Assembly (NCBI GenBank): GCA_003171235.1
Contig: PMYM01000125.1
Span: 1-13,284 of the forward strand
Direction of reading: 5' to 3'
DNA: 13,284 nt
From: Phycisphaerales bacterium
GTDB lineage: Bacteria; Planctomycetota; Phycisphaerae; SM23-33
Part shown: in pieces, positions 1-7,674 of the stretch
Position numbering within the stretch: position 1 is the first letter of the stretch
Layout of the letters: each line of letters starts with the position of its first letter
Translations under genes and position numbers: made by a program
The notes under the pieces: generated by a model
Told to the model about the DNA's origin: nothing
Database searches by the model: none
What the model saw: the letters and a program-made list of their open reading frames with translations, nothing else

Positions 1-365
1 ATCCGCGGAGCGCCCCAGGTTGGGTTCTCCTGGGACATGCGGCGGATCAAGTCGCGAATCTCCCGGTCGACCAGAGGCCTCCCCTGCTTCTTCCGGGACT
101 TCCATCGCCAGTAGAGCTTGAAGCCCTGGCGATGCCAACGCGTCACGTTGTCGGGCTGGACGATGAGCAGGGCGGACCGCCAGCCGATCCAGAACAGTGA
201 TAGCCAAGACCAGAAGATCCGGTCTCGCTTGCGGAGTTCGGGGCGTTTGACGGACCGCTGCAGGACGATCAGTTGCTGTCGGAGCATTACGTTCTCGGCG
301 GCCAGAGCGGCTCGGCGGGTGAAGAACGCCCTCAAGAAGCTCAAGATAGGCCGCAAGAGGCCCAC
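1..365 (-). CDS. Integrase-core transposase, N-terminal part (runs off left edge)
   Basis: Reading the minus strand from GTG at 365 gives 121 open codons to the window edge, with no stop. The protein starts VGLLRPILSFLRAFF and continues through AALAAENVMLRQQLIV, IFWSWLSLFWIGWRSALLIVQP, VTRWHRQGFKLYWRWKS and ENPTWGAPR. This is the usual N-terminal region (helix-turn-helix-like, basic) of the integrase-core (DDE, rve) transposases found in many copies in planctomycete-type genomes. The catalytic DDE domain would lie beyond the edge and cannot be checked. The GTG start is chosen because GGAGG lies about 8 bases upstream and because the second copy at 4700 uses the same GTG. The frame stays open upstream of the GTG, so an earlier start cannot be fully excluded. 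The gene lies 119 bp downstream of the ABC exporter operon on the same strand. Confidence 0.8.
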   Translation of the reverse strand, partial: MGLLRPILSFLRAFFTRRAALAAENVMLRQQLIVLQRSVKRPELRKRDRIFWSWLSLFWIGWRSALLIVQPDNVTRWHRQGFKLYWRWKSRKKQGRPLVDREIRDLIRRMSQENPTWGAPR

Positions 366-479
366 TTCCGTGCCTCCGTCGACGTGCTGGGACGCGACAT
401 ACAACGACAGAGGCAGGCTGCCGGCAAGCGACGTAAACGCCGGAGAGTCAACGCGGACGGAATATTCAGGAGCCACAAT
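171..479 (-). repeat. Direct repeat, copy A (transposase 5' end plus upstream DNA)
   Basis: This stretch matches copy B (4514-4814) in the same orientation. From about 265 to 460 the two align at a constant offset of 4335 bp with no net gap. Over 281-380 I count 93 of 100 identical positions. The match weakens beyond 380 but keeps register as far as the shared ATATTC-containing block near 461-467, and then fades near 480. The upstream boundary near 480 probably marks one end of the insertion element. No terminal inverted repeat or target duplication was recognised. Confidence 0.65.
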
Positions 480-484
480 CTTCA

Positions 485-2356
485 TCAGCCTCCATTACCC
501 GCGATCGCGCCATCGGCCTGGAGTAGTTGTGCCTGCTTTTCCTGCGTGAACTGGTTGGTGTAGAGTTCGTAGTAACGCCCTCGCTGGAGAACCAGTTCGT
601 GGTGCGTGCCCTGTTCGACTATCCGTCCCTGATCGATCACCAGGATGCGGTCGGCCGATCGGATCGTGGACAGTCGATGCGCGATCACGAAACTGGTTCG
701 CCCCTTGAGGACCATTTCGACGCCGTGCTGGATGAGTCGCTCGGTCTCGGTATCAACCGAGGAGGTGGCCTCGTCCATCACAAACACCTTGGGGTCGGCC
801 AGCACCGCCCGCGCCAGAGAGATCAGTTGTTTCTGGCCGGTCGACAGCCGGCTGCCGGCCTGGCCTACCTGGCTGTCGTAACCCTGCTCCATGGCCAGGA
901 TGAATGGCTCGGCGCTGACCCTCCTGGCCGCCTGCGCGATGTCATTGTCGGTGGCGCTCAGCCGGCCGTAGCGGATGTTCTCCCGGACCGTACCGCTGAA
1001 TAAGTGGGGCGTCTGGAGCACGATGCCCAGGTTCGACTGCAGCCAATGCAGGCTCCTCCGGCGGTAATCGACCCCCTCCAGAAGGATTTCCCCGGAGGTC
1101 GGCTCGTAGAAACGGCACAGCAGGCTGACCACGGTGGTCTTGCCGCCTCCGGTGGGACCCACCAACGCAATGGTCTGCCCCGCCCGCACCGTCAGGTTGA
1201 AACGGTCCAGCACACTCTTGCCCTGTTGATAGGCAAACGACACGTCGCGAAAGCAGATCTCGCCGAACCGGTCGGGCCGACCGTCGATGGCCAAATCCGG
1301 GTGGGGATTGGACTGGTAAACCGAGATGGCCTTTCGGACCTCGGGCGAGTCCTGGATAGTCGGTTCGGTCGCCAGCAGGCCCATCACCCGCTCGGCCGAG
1401 GCCTGGGCGGCCTGGATGTCCGTCAGCACCCGCGCTAACTCATGCACAGGATCGAAGAACCGGCTCGAGCAGTTGATGAACAAAATCAGCGTTCCCAGGC
1501 TCAGCACGTCCGACATGGCCGACAGCCCGCCGAACCACAGCGCCAGTCCCGCGCCCGCCGCCCCGAGCGTCTGGACGATCGGCAGGTACATCGCCGATTG
1601 CAGGGCGTTGCGCACGGACTGTTCATACATATCGGAGGTGAGATGCTGGAATTCCTTCAGGTTGCTGTCTTCGCGAACGAGGGTCTTGGTGGTTCGGACG
1701 GCGGCGATGCCCTCGTTGTAGGCGCCCGTGATCTGCGAGTTAATCTTGCGGACCCGCCGCGAACTTTGCAGCAGGAGTTTCTGGAACTTCAGGCTGACCA
1801 ATGCCAACGGCGGAATGACCGCGAACACCACCATCGCCAATTTCCAATTCAGCACCAGCATCACGACCGCCAAGGCAACCATCATGAACAGGCCCCAGGA
1901 CAGATCAAACAGGCCCCAGGCCAGCAGGCGCCCCAGGCGCTGGCAGTCGCTCGTGGCCCGGGCCATCAGCCAGCCCACCGGCCGACGGTCATAATAGTCA
2001 AAGGACAACTCCTGCAGGCGGGCGAAGACGTCCCGACGGATGTCGTGGCTGATGCTCTGGCCGGCCTTGCCGGCCAATACGATGAATGCCCACACGCAGA
2101 TGACCTGTAAGGTGATCAAGCCGACGAACATCATCCCGTAGCGCAGCACGCCGTCGCTTCGACCAGCCACCGCTTCGTCGATGACCCCGCGAATGGCGAG
2201 ATACAGAATGGCATCGCAGCCGGCCGTCGCGGCCGAAATGACGATCAGCGGAATGAAATATCGTTTAAGACCCAGCGCATACCGCAACACCCGCTTCCAC
2301 AGGCTTAGGTTGAGTTGGCCGACGAATTCCTCTTCCATCAGTCCAGGGTCAGGCAT
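485..2356 (-). CDS. ABC exporter half-transporter, catalytic-Glu subunit of a heterodimer
   Basis: This is a 623-residue type IV (MsbA/BmrCD-like) exporter half: an N-terminal six-helix membrane domain (about 30-320) followed by a nucleotide-binding domain (about 365-600). Visible motifs are Walker A GPTGGGKTT (400-408), Q-loop Gln448, signature LSTGQ (504-508, replacing LSGGQ), Walker B VFVMDE with the catalytic Glu (524-529), D-loop SVD and H-loop His560. The start is ATG 2356. It overlaps the stop of the upstream subunit by 8 bp (ATGCCTGA) and has GAGGTG just upstream. The frame stays open to 2509, but that extension is out-of-frame overlap with the first gene and has no membrane or domain character. 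It pairs with the upstream gene. Its unusual signature would face the degenerate ATP site of the partner. The substrate (drug, lipid or peptide) cannot be read from sequence. Confidence 0.93.
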   Translation of the reverse strand: MPDPGLMEEEFVGQLNLSLWKRVLRYALGLKRYFIPLIVISAATAGCDAILYLAIRGVIDEAVAGRSDGVLRYGMMFVGLITLQVICVWAFIVLAGKAGQSISHDIRRDVFARLQELSFDYYDRRPVGWLMARATSDCQRLGRLLAWGLFDLSWGLFMMVALAVVMLVLNWKLAMVVFAVIPPLALVSLKFQKLLLQSSRRVRKINSQITGAYNEGIAAVRTTKTLVREDSNLKEFQHLTSDMYEQSVRNALQSAMYLPIVQTLGAAGAGLALWFGGLSAMSDVLSLGTLILFINCSSRFFDPVHELARVLTDIQAAQASAERVMGLLATEPTIQDSPEVRKAISVYQSNPHPDLAIDGRPDRFGEICFRDVSFAYQQGKSVLDRFNLTVRAGQTIALVGPTGGGKTTVVSLLCRFYEPTSGEILLEGVDYRRRSLHWLQSNLGIVLQTPHLFSGTVRENIRYGRLSATDNDIAQAARRVSAEPFILAMEQGYDSQVGQAGSRLSTGQKQLISLARAVLADPKVFVMDEATSSVDTETERLIQHGVEMVLKGRTSFVIAHRLSTIRSADRILVIDQGRIVEQGTHHELVLQRGRYYELYTNQFTQEKQAQLLQADGAIAGNGG

Positions 2357-4280
2357 CGACGCACCTCGAGGGCCCCTCGGCCTGGAATTCTCCCCGAAGA
2401 TCCTCTTCCAGGGTGCTCTGAATTCTCCACAGGCGCCGGTAGAGGCCTTCTTCGGCGAGCAAGCTCTGGTGGTTGCCCGACTGCACGACCTGCCCGCGCT
2501 CCAGCACAATGATGCGATCGGCCTGCATCAGCGTCGACAATCGATGCGCGATCACCAGCGTCGTTTGCCGGCCCCGGCGATGGCGCAGGGCCGACAGGAT
2601 CAGCGACTCGGTCCGCGTGTCCACGGCGCTGAGGGCGTCATCTAGGATCAGGATGGTCGGTTTCTTGAGGATCGCCCTGGCCAGGGCCACGCGCTGCCGT
2701 TGTCCGCCCGAGAGCGTCACGCCTCGCTCGCCCACGAGGGTGTCGTAGCCCTTCTTGAAGGAGAGGATCGACTCATGAATCGCCGCGGCGGAGGCCGCCT
2801 CGACCACCCCGTCGTTGGAGTGCGAGGCCCCCAGACTGATATTGTCCTGCAGGCTCTTGGAGTACAGGAAAGGCTCCTGGAGCACCACGCCCATCTGCCC
2901 TCGCGTAAAACTCCGGTCCAGGCTCCGCAGTTCGCGTCCGTCAAGGGCGATCGAGCCCTGCTCATACTCATAAAGCCTCAGCAGCAGTTGCATCAGGGTG
3001 GATTTGCCCGAGCCCGATGGCCCGAGAATGGCCACAGTCTGTCCGGCGGGCACGTCGAACGTCACGCCCCGGAGCACCCGGTGCTTTCCGTCATACGAGA
3101 AACTCAGGTCTCGAAACGAGAGGGCGCCTTCCAGCCGAGGGGCCGTTCCCGGGTCGGCGCCGGGAGCCTCGCCAGCCGCACGCGACTCCTGAGAATCGGC
3201 GGCGAGGGTCGGGGGGGGCTGGGCCTGTTGGGCCTCGATGGCGGGGTGTCCGTCCTCGGCCGGGTGGCGCAGGATTTCCTGCAACCGGCCCATCGAGACC
3301 GTTGTCTTACCCAGTTCCGTCAGTAGCCGGCCCATTTGCCGAATTGGCCACAGCAGCATGCCCTCGTAGGCCACGAAGGCAAACAGCGTTCCCACGTCGG
3401 CATTTCCCTGCATGACCCAGAATCCGCCCAGGACCAGGACCAGGGCGTTCTGGAGATGGCAGGTGTAGTCCGAGACCGACCAGTACCAGGCCATTAAATT
3501 GATCAGGCGGACGGTGGTGTCTCGGTAATGCGCGTTGGCGGCGGCGAACTTGCGGCACTCGAAGTCCTGACGCGCGAACGCCCGCACCACGCGGATACCC
3601 GTGAGGTTCTCCTGGAGCACGGTGGTCATCCTGCCTTCGGCCTCATCGGAGACCTTGAAGGCACGCGTCACCCGCGACAGGAAAATCACCGAGAAGCCGA
3701 CGATCACCGGGATCAGGGCCATCGCCAACAGCGTCAGCCGGACGCTCAAGGCCAGCATGAACGGAAGCACCGTGACCACCATCAGGATGGCCCGGGCAAT
3801 CTCGACCACCTGCATGGCCAGGAAGGAACGGACGGTCTCCACGTCGCTGGTGCACCGCTGGACCAGGTCGCCCGTGTCGGTGCGGTCGTGATACGAGCAG
3901 GGCAGATGTTGCAGGTGCGCATACAGGCGGTCACGAAGGCGCTGCCCGATGGCCTCGCTGGCCTGGGCGCTCCATCGCCCCTTGAGGTAGTTGAACAAAC
4001 TGCTTAATGCCGTCAGGGCGACGATGGCGCCGGCGGCGATCCACAGGTTCCGCGCCAGCATCGACCGTCCGCCCATCAGGGCGACCGTTTCTTGGAGCCA
4101 GGACGGGGCGCGGAGAGGCTTAGCCTGGACGACGAAGTTGATCACCGCGGCGGCGATCAAAGGCACCAGGTACCCCACGAGGGTTGCCAGCAGCATCGCC
4201 GCGATCGCGCCAAAGTACCGCGCACGCTGCCCTCGCATGAACGCCCAGAGCAGCCTTAATTTGCCGGATTGGTCGAACAT
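2349..4280 (-). CDS. ABC exporter half-transporter, degenerate Walker B subunit
   Basis: First gene of the exporter operon, 643 residues from ATG 4280. A GTG three bases earlier is possible, but the AGGTG upstream spaces better to the ATG. It has a six-helix transmembrane domain (about 20-330) and a nucleotide-binding domain (about 385-620). Counting from the GTG, motifs are Walker A GPSGSGKST (421-429), Q-loop Gln469, signature LSGGQ (524-528), Walker B ILILDD (544-549) and H-loop His580. Walker B ends in Asp549 where the hydrolytic Glu is expected. This substitution defines the degenerate site in heterodimeric exporters such as TM287/288, BmrCD and TmrAB. The linker between the two domains (about 341-385) is unusually long and rich in Ala, Pro, Gln and acidic residues. 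The second subunit follows with an 8-bp overlap, implying translational coupling. Confidence 0.93.
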   Translation of the reverse strand: MFDQSGKLRLLWAFMRGQRARYFGAIAAMLLATLVGYLVPLIAAAVINFVVQAKPLRAPSWLQETVALMGGRSMLARNLWIAAGAIVALTALSSLFNYLKGRWSAQASEAIGQRLRDRLYAHLQHLPCSYHDRTDTGDLVQRCTSDVETVRSFLAMQVVEIARAILMVVTVLPFMLALSVRLTLLAMALIPVIVGFSVIFLSRVTRAFKVSDEAEGRMTTVLQENLTGIRVVRAFARQDFECRKFAAANAHYRDTTVRLINLMAWYWSVSDYTCHLQNALVLVLGGFWVMQGNADVGTLFAFVAYEGMLLWPIRQMGRLLTELGKTTVSMGRLQEILRHPAEDGHPAIEAQQAQPPPTLAADSQESRAAGEAPGADPGTAPRLEGALSFRDLSFSYDGKHRVLRGVTFDVPAGQTVAILGPSGSGKSTLMQLLLRLYEYEQGSIALDGRELRSLDRSFTRGQMGVVLQEPFLYSKSLQDNISLGASHSNDGVVEAASAAAIHESILSFKKGYDTLVGERGVTLSGGQRQRVALARAILKKPTILILDDALSAVDTRTESLILSALRHRRGRQTTLVIAHRLSTLMQADRIIVLERGQVVQSGNHQSLLAEEGLYRRLWRIQSTLEEDLRGEFQAEGPSRCVDA

Positions 4281-4346
4281 CACACACCTGGCAGGAACGC
4301 CGCTTCGTGAGGACTCAGTGCATTGGCCGGTCTCCTCGCTTGGACA

Positions 4347-4358
4347 CCGGTTAACCGG
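4347..4358. promoter_or_regulatory. 12-bp perfect palindrome in the exporter leader
   Basis: CCGGTTAACCGG is a perfect palindrome. It lies 67 bp upstream of the exporter start and downstream of the candidate promoter, so it would fall in the 5' leader. It could be an operator for a dimeric repressor. No regulator gene is adjacent, and chance is possible. Confidence 0.3.
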
Positions 4359-4401
4359 GATCTCCCAGAAGAATCACAGCCCGCCTGCGTTTCCAGACGT
4401 G

Positions 4402-4429
4402 ATTGTACAGGGGCCGGGAATTCATGCAA
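4402..4429 (-). promoter_or_regulatory. Candidate promoter of the ABC exporter operon
   Basis: On the minus strand TTGCAT (4429-4424) is followed after 16 bases by TACAAT (4407-4402). The -10 box matches TATAAT at five of six positions. The -35 box matches only the leading TTG. The promoter would give a leader of about 115 bases. It overlaps the 3' end of the decayed transposase copy, so the exporter may be driven from inside the insertion-sequence remnant. Confidence 0.3.
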
Positions 4430-4700
4430 CGCGAGATTTGGGCAACGGGTAACGGGCACGCTTCCGTGGAATGGACAGCCTGGCCACTGACCCAGGAAGC
4501 CTATGTCTGGCAGCGGGCGTGGCGCCAGCCGGCCAAAGCCAGCACAACACGACCCGGTCCGTTCGGCGGAACTTGGGCCGTGGAACGCCTCGGTGCGTGA
4601 CGATCAGTTGTTGCCGGAGCATTACGTTCTCGGCGGCCAGAGCGGCTGGGCGGGTGAAGAACGCCCTCAAGAACGCCAAGATCAGCCGCAAGATGCCCAC
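4422..4700 (-). pseudogene. Decayed integrase-core transposase fragment
   Basis: From GTG 4700 the minus strand reads MGILRLILAFLRAFF, then AALAAENVMLRQQLIV, nearly the same as the transposase at the left edge. After about residue 45 (RTDRVVLCWLW) the similarity is lost in this frame, and the protein ends after 92 residues. Comparison with the other copy shows the cause. Between the conserved CGCCAGCCG block and the start region, this copy is 10 bp shorter, which shifts the frame. A WRHA match to the intact WRSA segment reappears in another frame and soon meets a stop. No catalytic domain follows. It is a 5' remnant, divergent from the regulator gene on its right and upstream of the exporter operon on its left. 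Confidence 0.75.
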
Positions 4701-4814
4701 TTCCGTGCCTCCGTCCTTGGTCGCAAGGCCGGAATCCTACGATCGAGCCCTGTCGCAGGCAAGGATCGTAAGTCCTGTAAAATCAAGGAGGACGGCATAT
4801 TCGGGATGGACAAC
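4514..4814 (-). repeat. Direct repeat, copy B (transposase 5' end plus upstream DNA)
   Basis: Partner of the repeat at 171-479, in the same orientation, with a constant 4335-bp offset over the start codon and roughly 100 bp upstream. A net 10-bp deletion near 4525-4600 relative to copy A breaks the reading frame. The two copies bracket the ABC exporter operon. The upstream limit near 4815 lies just before the promoter region of the regulator operon. Confidence 0.65.
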
Positions 4815-4819
4815 GCGGT

Positions 4820-4895
4820 CATTTCAGGCAAGAACTTTTCATTATCGCGTTGACCACCCACCTGTCTCTCAATATGCTAACTCTGTCCTGAAATG
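4820..4895. repeat. 9-bp inverted repeat spanning the regulator promoter
   Basis: CATTTCAGG (4820-4828) and CCTGAAATG (4887-4895) are exact reverse complements 58 bp apart. They flank the -35 and -10 boxes, with the right arm near the expected transcription start. Two half-sites around a promoter could bind a dimeric regulator or form a DNA loop. The adjacent gene encodes a DNA-binding protein, so autoregulation is a reasonable guess. A 9-bp match in a region this size can also arise by chance. Confidence 0.3.
4850..4878 (+). promoter_or_regulatory. Sigma70-type promoter of the regulator-Ehr operon
   Basis: TTGACC (4850-4855) and TATGCT (4873-4878) are separated by exactly 17 bases. They match the consensus boxes at five and four of six positions. 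Transcription would begin near 4885, giving a leader of about 48 bases before ATG 4933. No other comparable promoter was seen before the gap-free gene series that runs to 13138, so this may drive all seven genes. Confidence 0.5.
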
Positions 4896-4932
4896 TCCAA
4901 TGAGCGGCAGTATTGAGAATGGGAGAGGCGAG

Positions 4933-5664
4933 ATGCAGTTGATGGTGCGTGACGCGGCCAGGCTCTTGGCTGTGTCGGAGAAGACCATATACCGCTGGAT
5001 CAAGCAGGGCAAGTTGCCTGCCTACCAGATCAACGACCAGTTTCGGTTTAACCGGGCCGAACTGCTGGAGTGGGCCACAGCCAGGCGGATCAATGTCTCT
5101 CCGGAAATCTTCAGCGACACGGGAGGGGCCGCCCAGAGCATCCCCACGCTGGCCGAGGCCTTCCAGGATGGCGGCATTCACTATCGCGTCGGCGGGATAG
5201 ACAAGGAATCCGTGCTGGCCAGCGTAGTGGATTTGATGCGGCTGCCGGAGGAAGTGGATCGTGAATTCCTGCTCAAGGTGCTGTTGACTCGTGAATCGTT
5301 GGGTTCCACGGGCATTGGCGACGGCATCGCCATTCCGCATGTTCGGAACCCCATCGTGCTGCACATCCATCGCCCGATGGTGACGTTGTGCTTTCTGGAG
5401 AACCCGATCGATTTCGCAGCGCTGGATGGCAAGCCAGTGGACACGTTGTTCACGCTGGTCAGTCCAACGATTCGGGCGCACCTGGGACTGCTTTCCAAGC
5501 TGGCCTTTGCCCTCCGCGACGAACGGTTCAAGCAAGCGGTCGCGAAACGCGGCTCCCGACAGGAACTCCTGGATGCGGCCGACCTCGTCGAGCATCAACT
5601 GGCAGTGCCCAAACCGAACTCTCCAGGTGAACCTTCCCCTCCTACGCCAGAGATGAAGACGTAA
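4933..5664 (+). CDS. HTH (excisionase/MerR-type) - PTS EIIA fusion regulator
   Basis: 243 residues. Positions 1-50 form an excisionase/MerR-like helix-turn-helix (VRDAARLLAVSEKTIYRWIK, then a GKLPAYQINDQFRFNRAELLEWA wing). After a short linker, about 88-225 is a PTS EIIA type 2 (fructose/PtsN) domain. The phospho-acceptor is His136 in GIAIPH, and the second conserved His is in RAHLGLLSKLA (His183). EIIA domains receive phosphate from HPr/NPr, so the protein may couple DNA binding to phosphorylation state; that coupling is inferred. The C-terminus is a Pro-rich tail. The start is ATG 4933 with GAGAGG upstream. An in-frame ATG at 4900 is possible, and the frame stays open back to 4471 across the transposase remnant antisense, which is not coding. 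Only 12 bp separate it from hyfB, which suggests that it regulates the downstream complex. Confidence 0.88.
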   Translation: MQLMVRDAARLLAVSEKTIYRWIKQGKLPAYQINDQFRFNRAELLEWATARRINVSPEIFSDTGGAAQSIPTLAEAFQDGGIHYRVGGIDKESVLASVVDLMRLPEEVDREFLLKVLLTRESLGSTGIGDGIAIPHVRNPIVLHIHRPMVTLCFLENPIDFAALDGKPVDTLFTLVSPTIRAHLGLLSKLAFALRDERFKQAVAKRGSRQELLDAADLVEHQLAVPKPNSPGEPSPPTPEMKT

Positions 5665-5676
5665 CCAGAGGCATTT

Positions 5677-7671
5677 ATGTATTTCATCCTGGTGTCGATC
5701 GGTATTCTCCTATTAGGCGGCCTGTTTTCGTTTCTGTGCGACCACCGGCAGAACCTTTCCAGGGCGCTGGGCGTCGGCGGAGCAGTGGCCGGCGCTTTGG
5801 TCGCCGCAGTGCCCGCCGTGATCGTCCTTTTCGGCGGGATCGTTGATCCGATCCGCTGGCCCTGGAGCATGCCGATGGGCTCCTTCTGGCTGGCGTTGGA
5901 TGGTCTGTCGGCTTTGTTCATGCTGCCGATCGCCGTTCTGCCCGCGCTGGCCGCCATTTATGGAGGAGCGTATCTGCGGGGATTCCGCGGCAAGGCGTCC
6001 CTGGGTGCGTCGTGGTTTTTCTTCAACCTGCTTGTGGCGTCGATGGTGCTGTTAGTGTCGGCGAGGAACGGAGTGCTGTTCTTGCTGGCGTGGGAAGTGA
6101 TGTCGCTGGCGTCGTTTTTCCTGGTGACGATGGAGAATGACCGGCCAGACGTTCGCCAAGCTGGATGGACGTATCTCGTTGCCACCCACATCGGAACCGC
6201 GTTCCTGCTGGCGATGTTCTTTCTGCTAGGCGGGCCGAACAACTCGATGGATTTCGACAAGTTCGCCGCTGGCGGGCAGGGGGGAGTGATCTTCCTGCTG
6301 GCGATCATCGGTTTCGGGACTAAGGCGGGATTCATTCCCCTGCACACCTGGCTGCCGGAGGCGCACCCGGCGGCGCCCAGCCACGTTTCGGCTGTGATGT
6401 CGGGCATAATGATCAAGACCGGCATTTACGGTCTGGTGCGGACGCTGGTGTTCCTGGGAGCGCCGGCGGAATGGTGGGGTTGGGTGCTGGTGGGAATCGG
6501 CGTGCTTTCCGGAGTGCTGGGCGTGCTGCTGGCTTTGGCGCAGCATGACCTGAAGCGGTTGCTGGCCTACCATAGCGTCGAGAACATCGGCATTATCGCG
6601 CTGGGCTTGGGACTGGGCGTCGTGGGTCTGGCCCGCGGCAACACGGCCCTGGCCGTTCTGGGTTTTGCGGGCGGATTGTTGCACGTCGTCAACCACGCGA
6701 TGTTCAAAGGCCTGCTGTTCCTGGGCGCCGGAGCGGTCGTTCACGCCACCGGCACGCGACAGATCGACCAGCTTGGCGGCCTGTTGAAGAAAATGCCCTG
6801 GACGGCGGCGACGTTCCTGGTTGGCTCGGCCGCCATCTCCGCGTTGCCGCCGCTGAACGGGTTTGTCAGCGAGTTCCTGATATACCTGGGCTCATTTCAT
6901 GCCGTCGCGTCGCCGACGGGCGGTGCTGCAGTGCCAGCCTTGGTCGCCATTGGCGGTCTTGCCCTGATCGGCGGATTGGCGGCAGCGTGTTTTACGAAAG
7001 CCTTCGGCGTGGTGTTCCTGGGCGAACCGCGAAGCGGTCTCGCCGCAAACGCTCACGAGGTGCCTGCGGCGATGCGAACATCCATGATCGCCCTAACCGC
7101 CTGTTGCGTGGCGCTCGGCGTGCTCAGCCCGCTGGTGGTGCCGCTGCTGGGTCCGGCGGTCTCCTCGGCCACCGGCCTGCCGCTCGAAACAGCACGTCAG
7201 CACTTGGCCGACATCGGCAGACCGCTGACCTGGATCACGGGCGGCGCCGTCATACTGCTAGTGGTGCTGGGCGGTTTGGCCTTGCTGCGGAAACGGCTCC
7301 TGGCTGGCAGAGAGGTCGGTCAGGCCGGCACTTGGGACTGCGGATATGCCGCTCCCACCGCCCGGATGCAGTACACGGCGTCTTCCTTCGCCCAGCCTTT
7401 GACGGACATGTTCCGGTTGTTCCTGCGAACGCACCGGAAAGGCCGCCAAGTAGAGGGACTTTTCCCGCGAGATGCTCAACTCGTGACGCACACGCCTGAC
7501 ATCTTCCACGACGGTTTCTTCCGACCTACCTTCCGGGGCGCCGGCTGGCTCATGGAGCGGCTGAGGTGGCTCCAGCACGGGCGGCTGCAGCTTTACGTGT
7601 TGTACATCGTGCTGACCTTGCTGGTGCTGCTGGTCTGGAAACTGGAACCATCTCTCACGGCGGGCAGGTGA
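5677..7671 (+). CDS. hyfB: HyfB/HycC-like proton-pumping membrane subunit
   Basis: 664 residues, close to E. coli HyfB. It is a polytopic Mrp-antiporter/NuoL-type subunit. Features include the TM5 Glu (Glu140 in LLAWEVMSLASFFLV), the TM7 Lys (Lys216 in GFGTKAGFIPLHTWLPEAH), Lys247 in MIKTG, the HDLKRLLAYHSVE segment (290-302), Lys344 in NHAMFKGLLFL and Glu399 in NGFVSEFLI. The C-terminal TWDCGYAAPTARMQYTASSF block and final helix are typical of HyfB rather than NuoL. These charged residues form the proton or sodium path in the complex I superfamily, so this is one of two pump modules in the complex. ATG 5677 has AGAGG five bases upstream. It is followed by hyfC after 3 bp. The transported ion cannot be decided from sequence alone. 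Confidence 0.93.
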   Translation: MYFILVSIGILLLGGLFSFLCDHRQNLSRALGVGGAVAGALVAAVPAVIVLFGGIVDPIRWPWSMPMGSFWLALDGLSALFMLPIAVLPALAAIYGGAYLRGFRGKASLGASWFFFNLLVASMVLLVSARNGVLFLLAWEVMSLASFFLVTMENDRPDVRQAGWTYLVATHIGTAFLLAMFFLLGGPNNSMDFDKFAAGGQGGVIFLLAIIGFGTKAGFIPLHTWLPEAHPAAPSHVSAVMSGIMIKTGIYGLVRTLVFLGAPAEWWGWVLVGIGVLSGVLGVLLALAQHDLKRLLAYHSVENIGIIALGLGLGVVGLARGNTALAVLGFAGGLLHVVNHAMFKGLLFLGAGAVVHATGTRQIDQLGGLLKKMPWTAATFLVGSAAISALPPLNGFVSEFLIYLGSFHAVASPTGGAAVPALVAIGGLALIGGLAAACFTKAFGVVFLGEPRSGLAANAHEVPAAMRTSMIALTACCVALGVLSPLVVPLLGPAVSSATGLPLETARQHLADIGRPLTWITGGAVILLVVLGGLALLRKRLLAGREVGQAGTWDCGYAAPTARMQYTASSFAQPLTDMFRLFLRTHRKGRQVEGLFPRDAQLVTHTPDIFHDGFFRPTFRGAGWLMERLRWLQHGRLQLYVLYIVLTLLVLLVWKLEPSLTAGR

Positions 7672-7674
7672 ACC

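Noticed and set aside
118..563. Plus-strand open frames over the left-edge region
   Set aside because: They are antisense to the transposase gene, which has clear family similarity on the minus strand.
1442..2110. Long plus-strand frames opposite the ABC genes (also 3528-4007)
   Set aside because: Composition-driven shadows of a GC-rich gene, rich in Arg/Gln/His, with no recognisable domain and no ribosome binding site.
2357..2509. Upstream extension of the second ABC subunit
   Set aside because: It is out-of-frame reading of the first subunit's C-terminus. ATG 2356 with an 8-bp overlap and GAGGTG is the natural start.
4471..4932. In-frame upstream extension of the HTH-EIIA gene (to 397 residues)
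   Set aside because: It runs antisense through the transposase remnant and across the promoter, has no domain character, and the ATG at 4933 has a good ribosome binding site.
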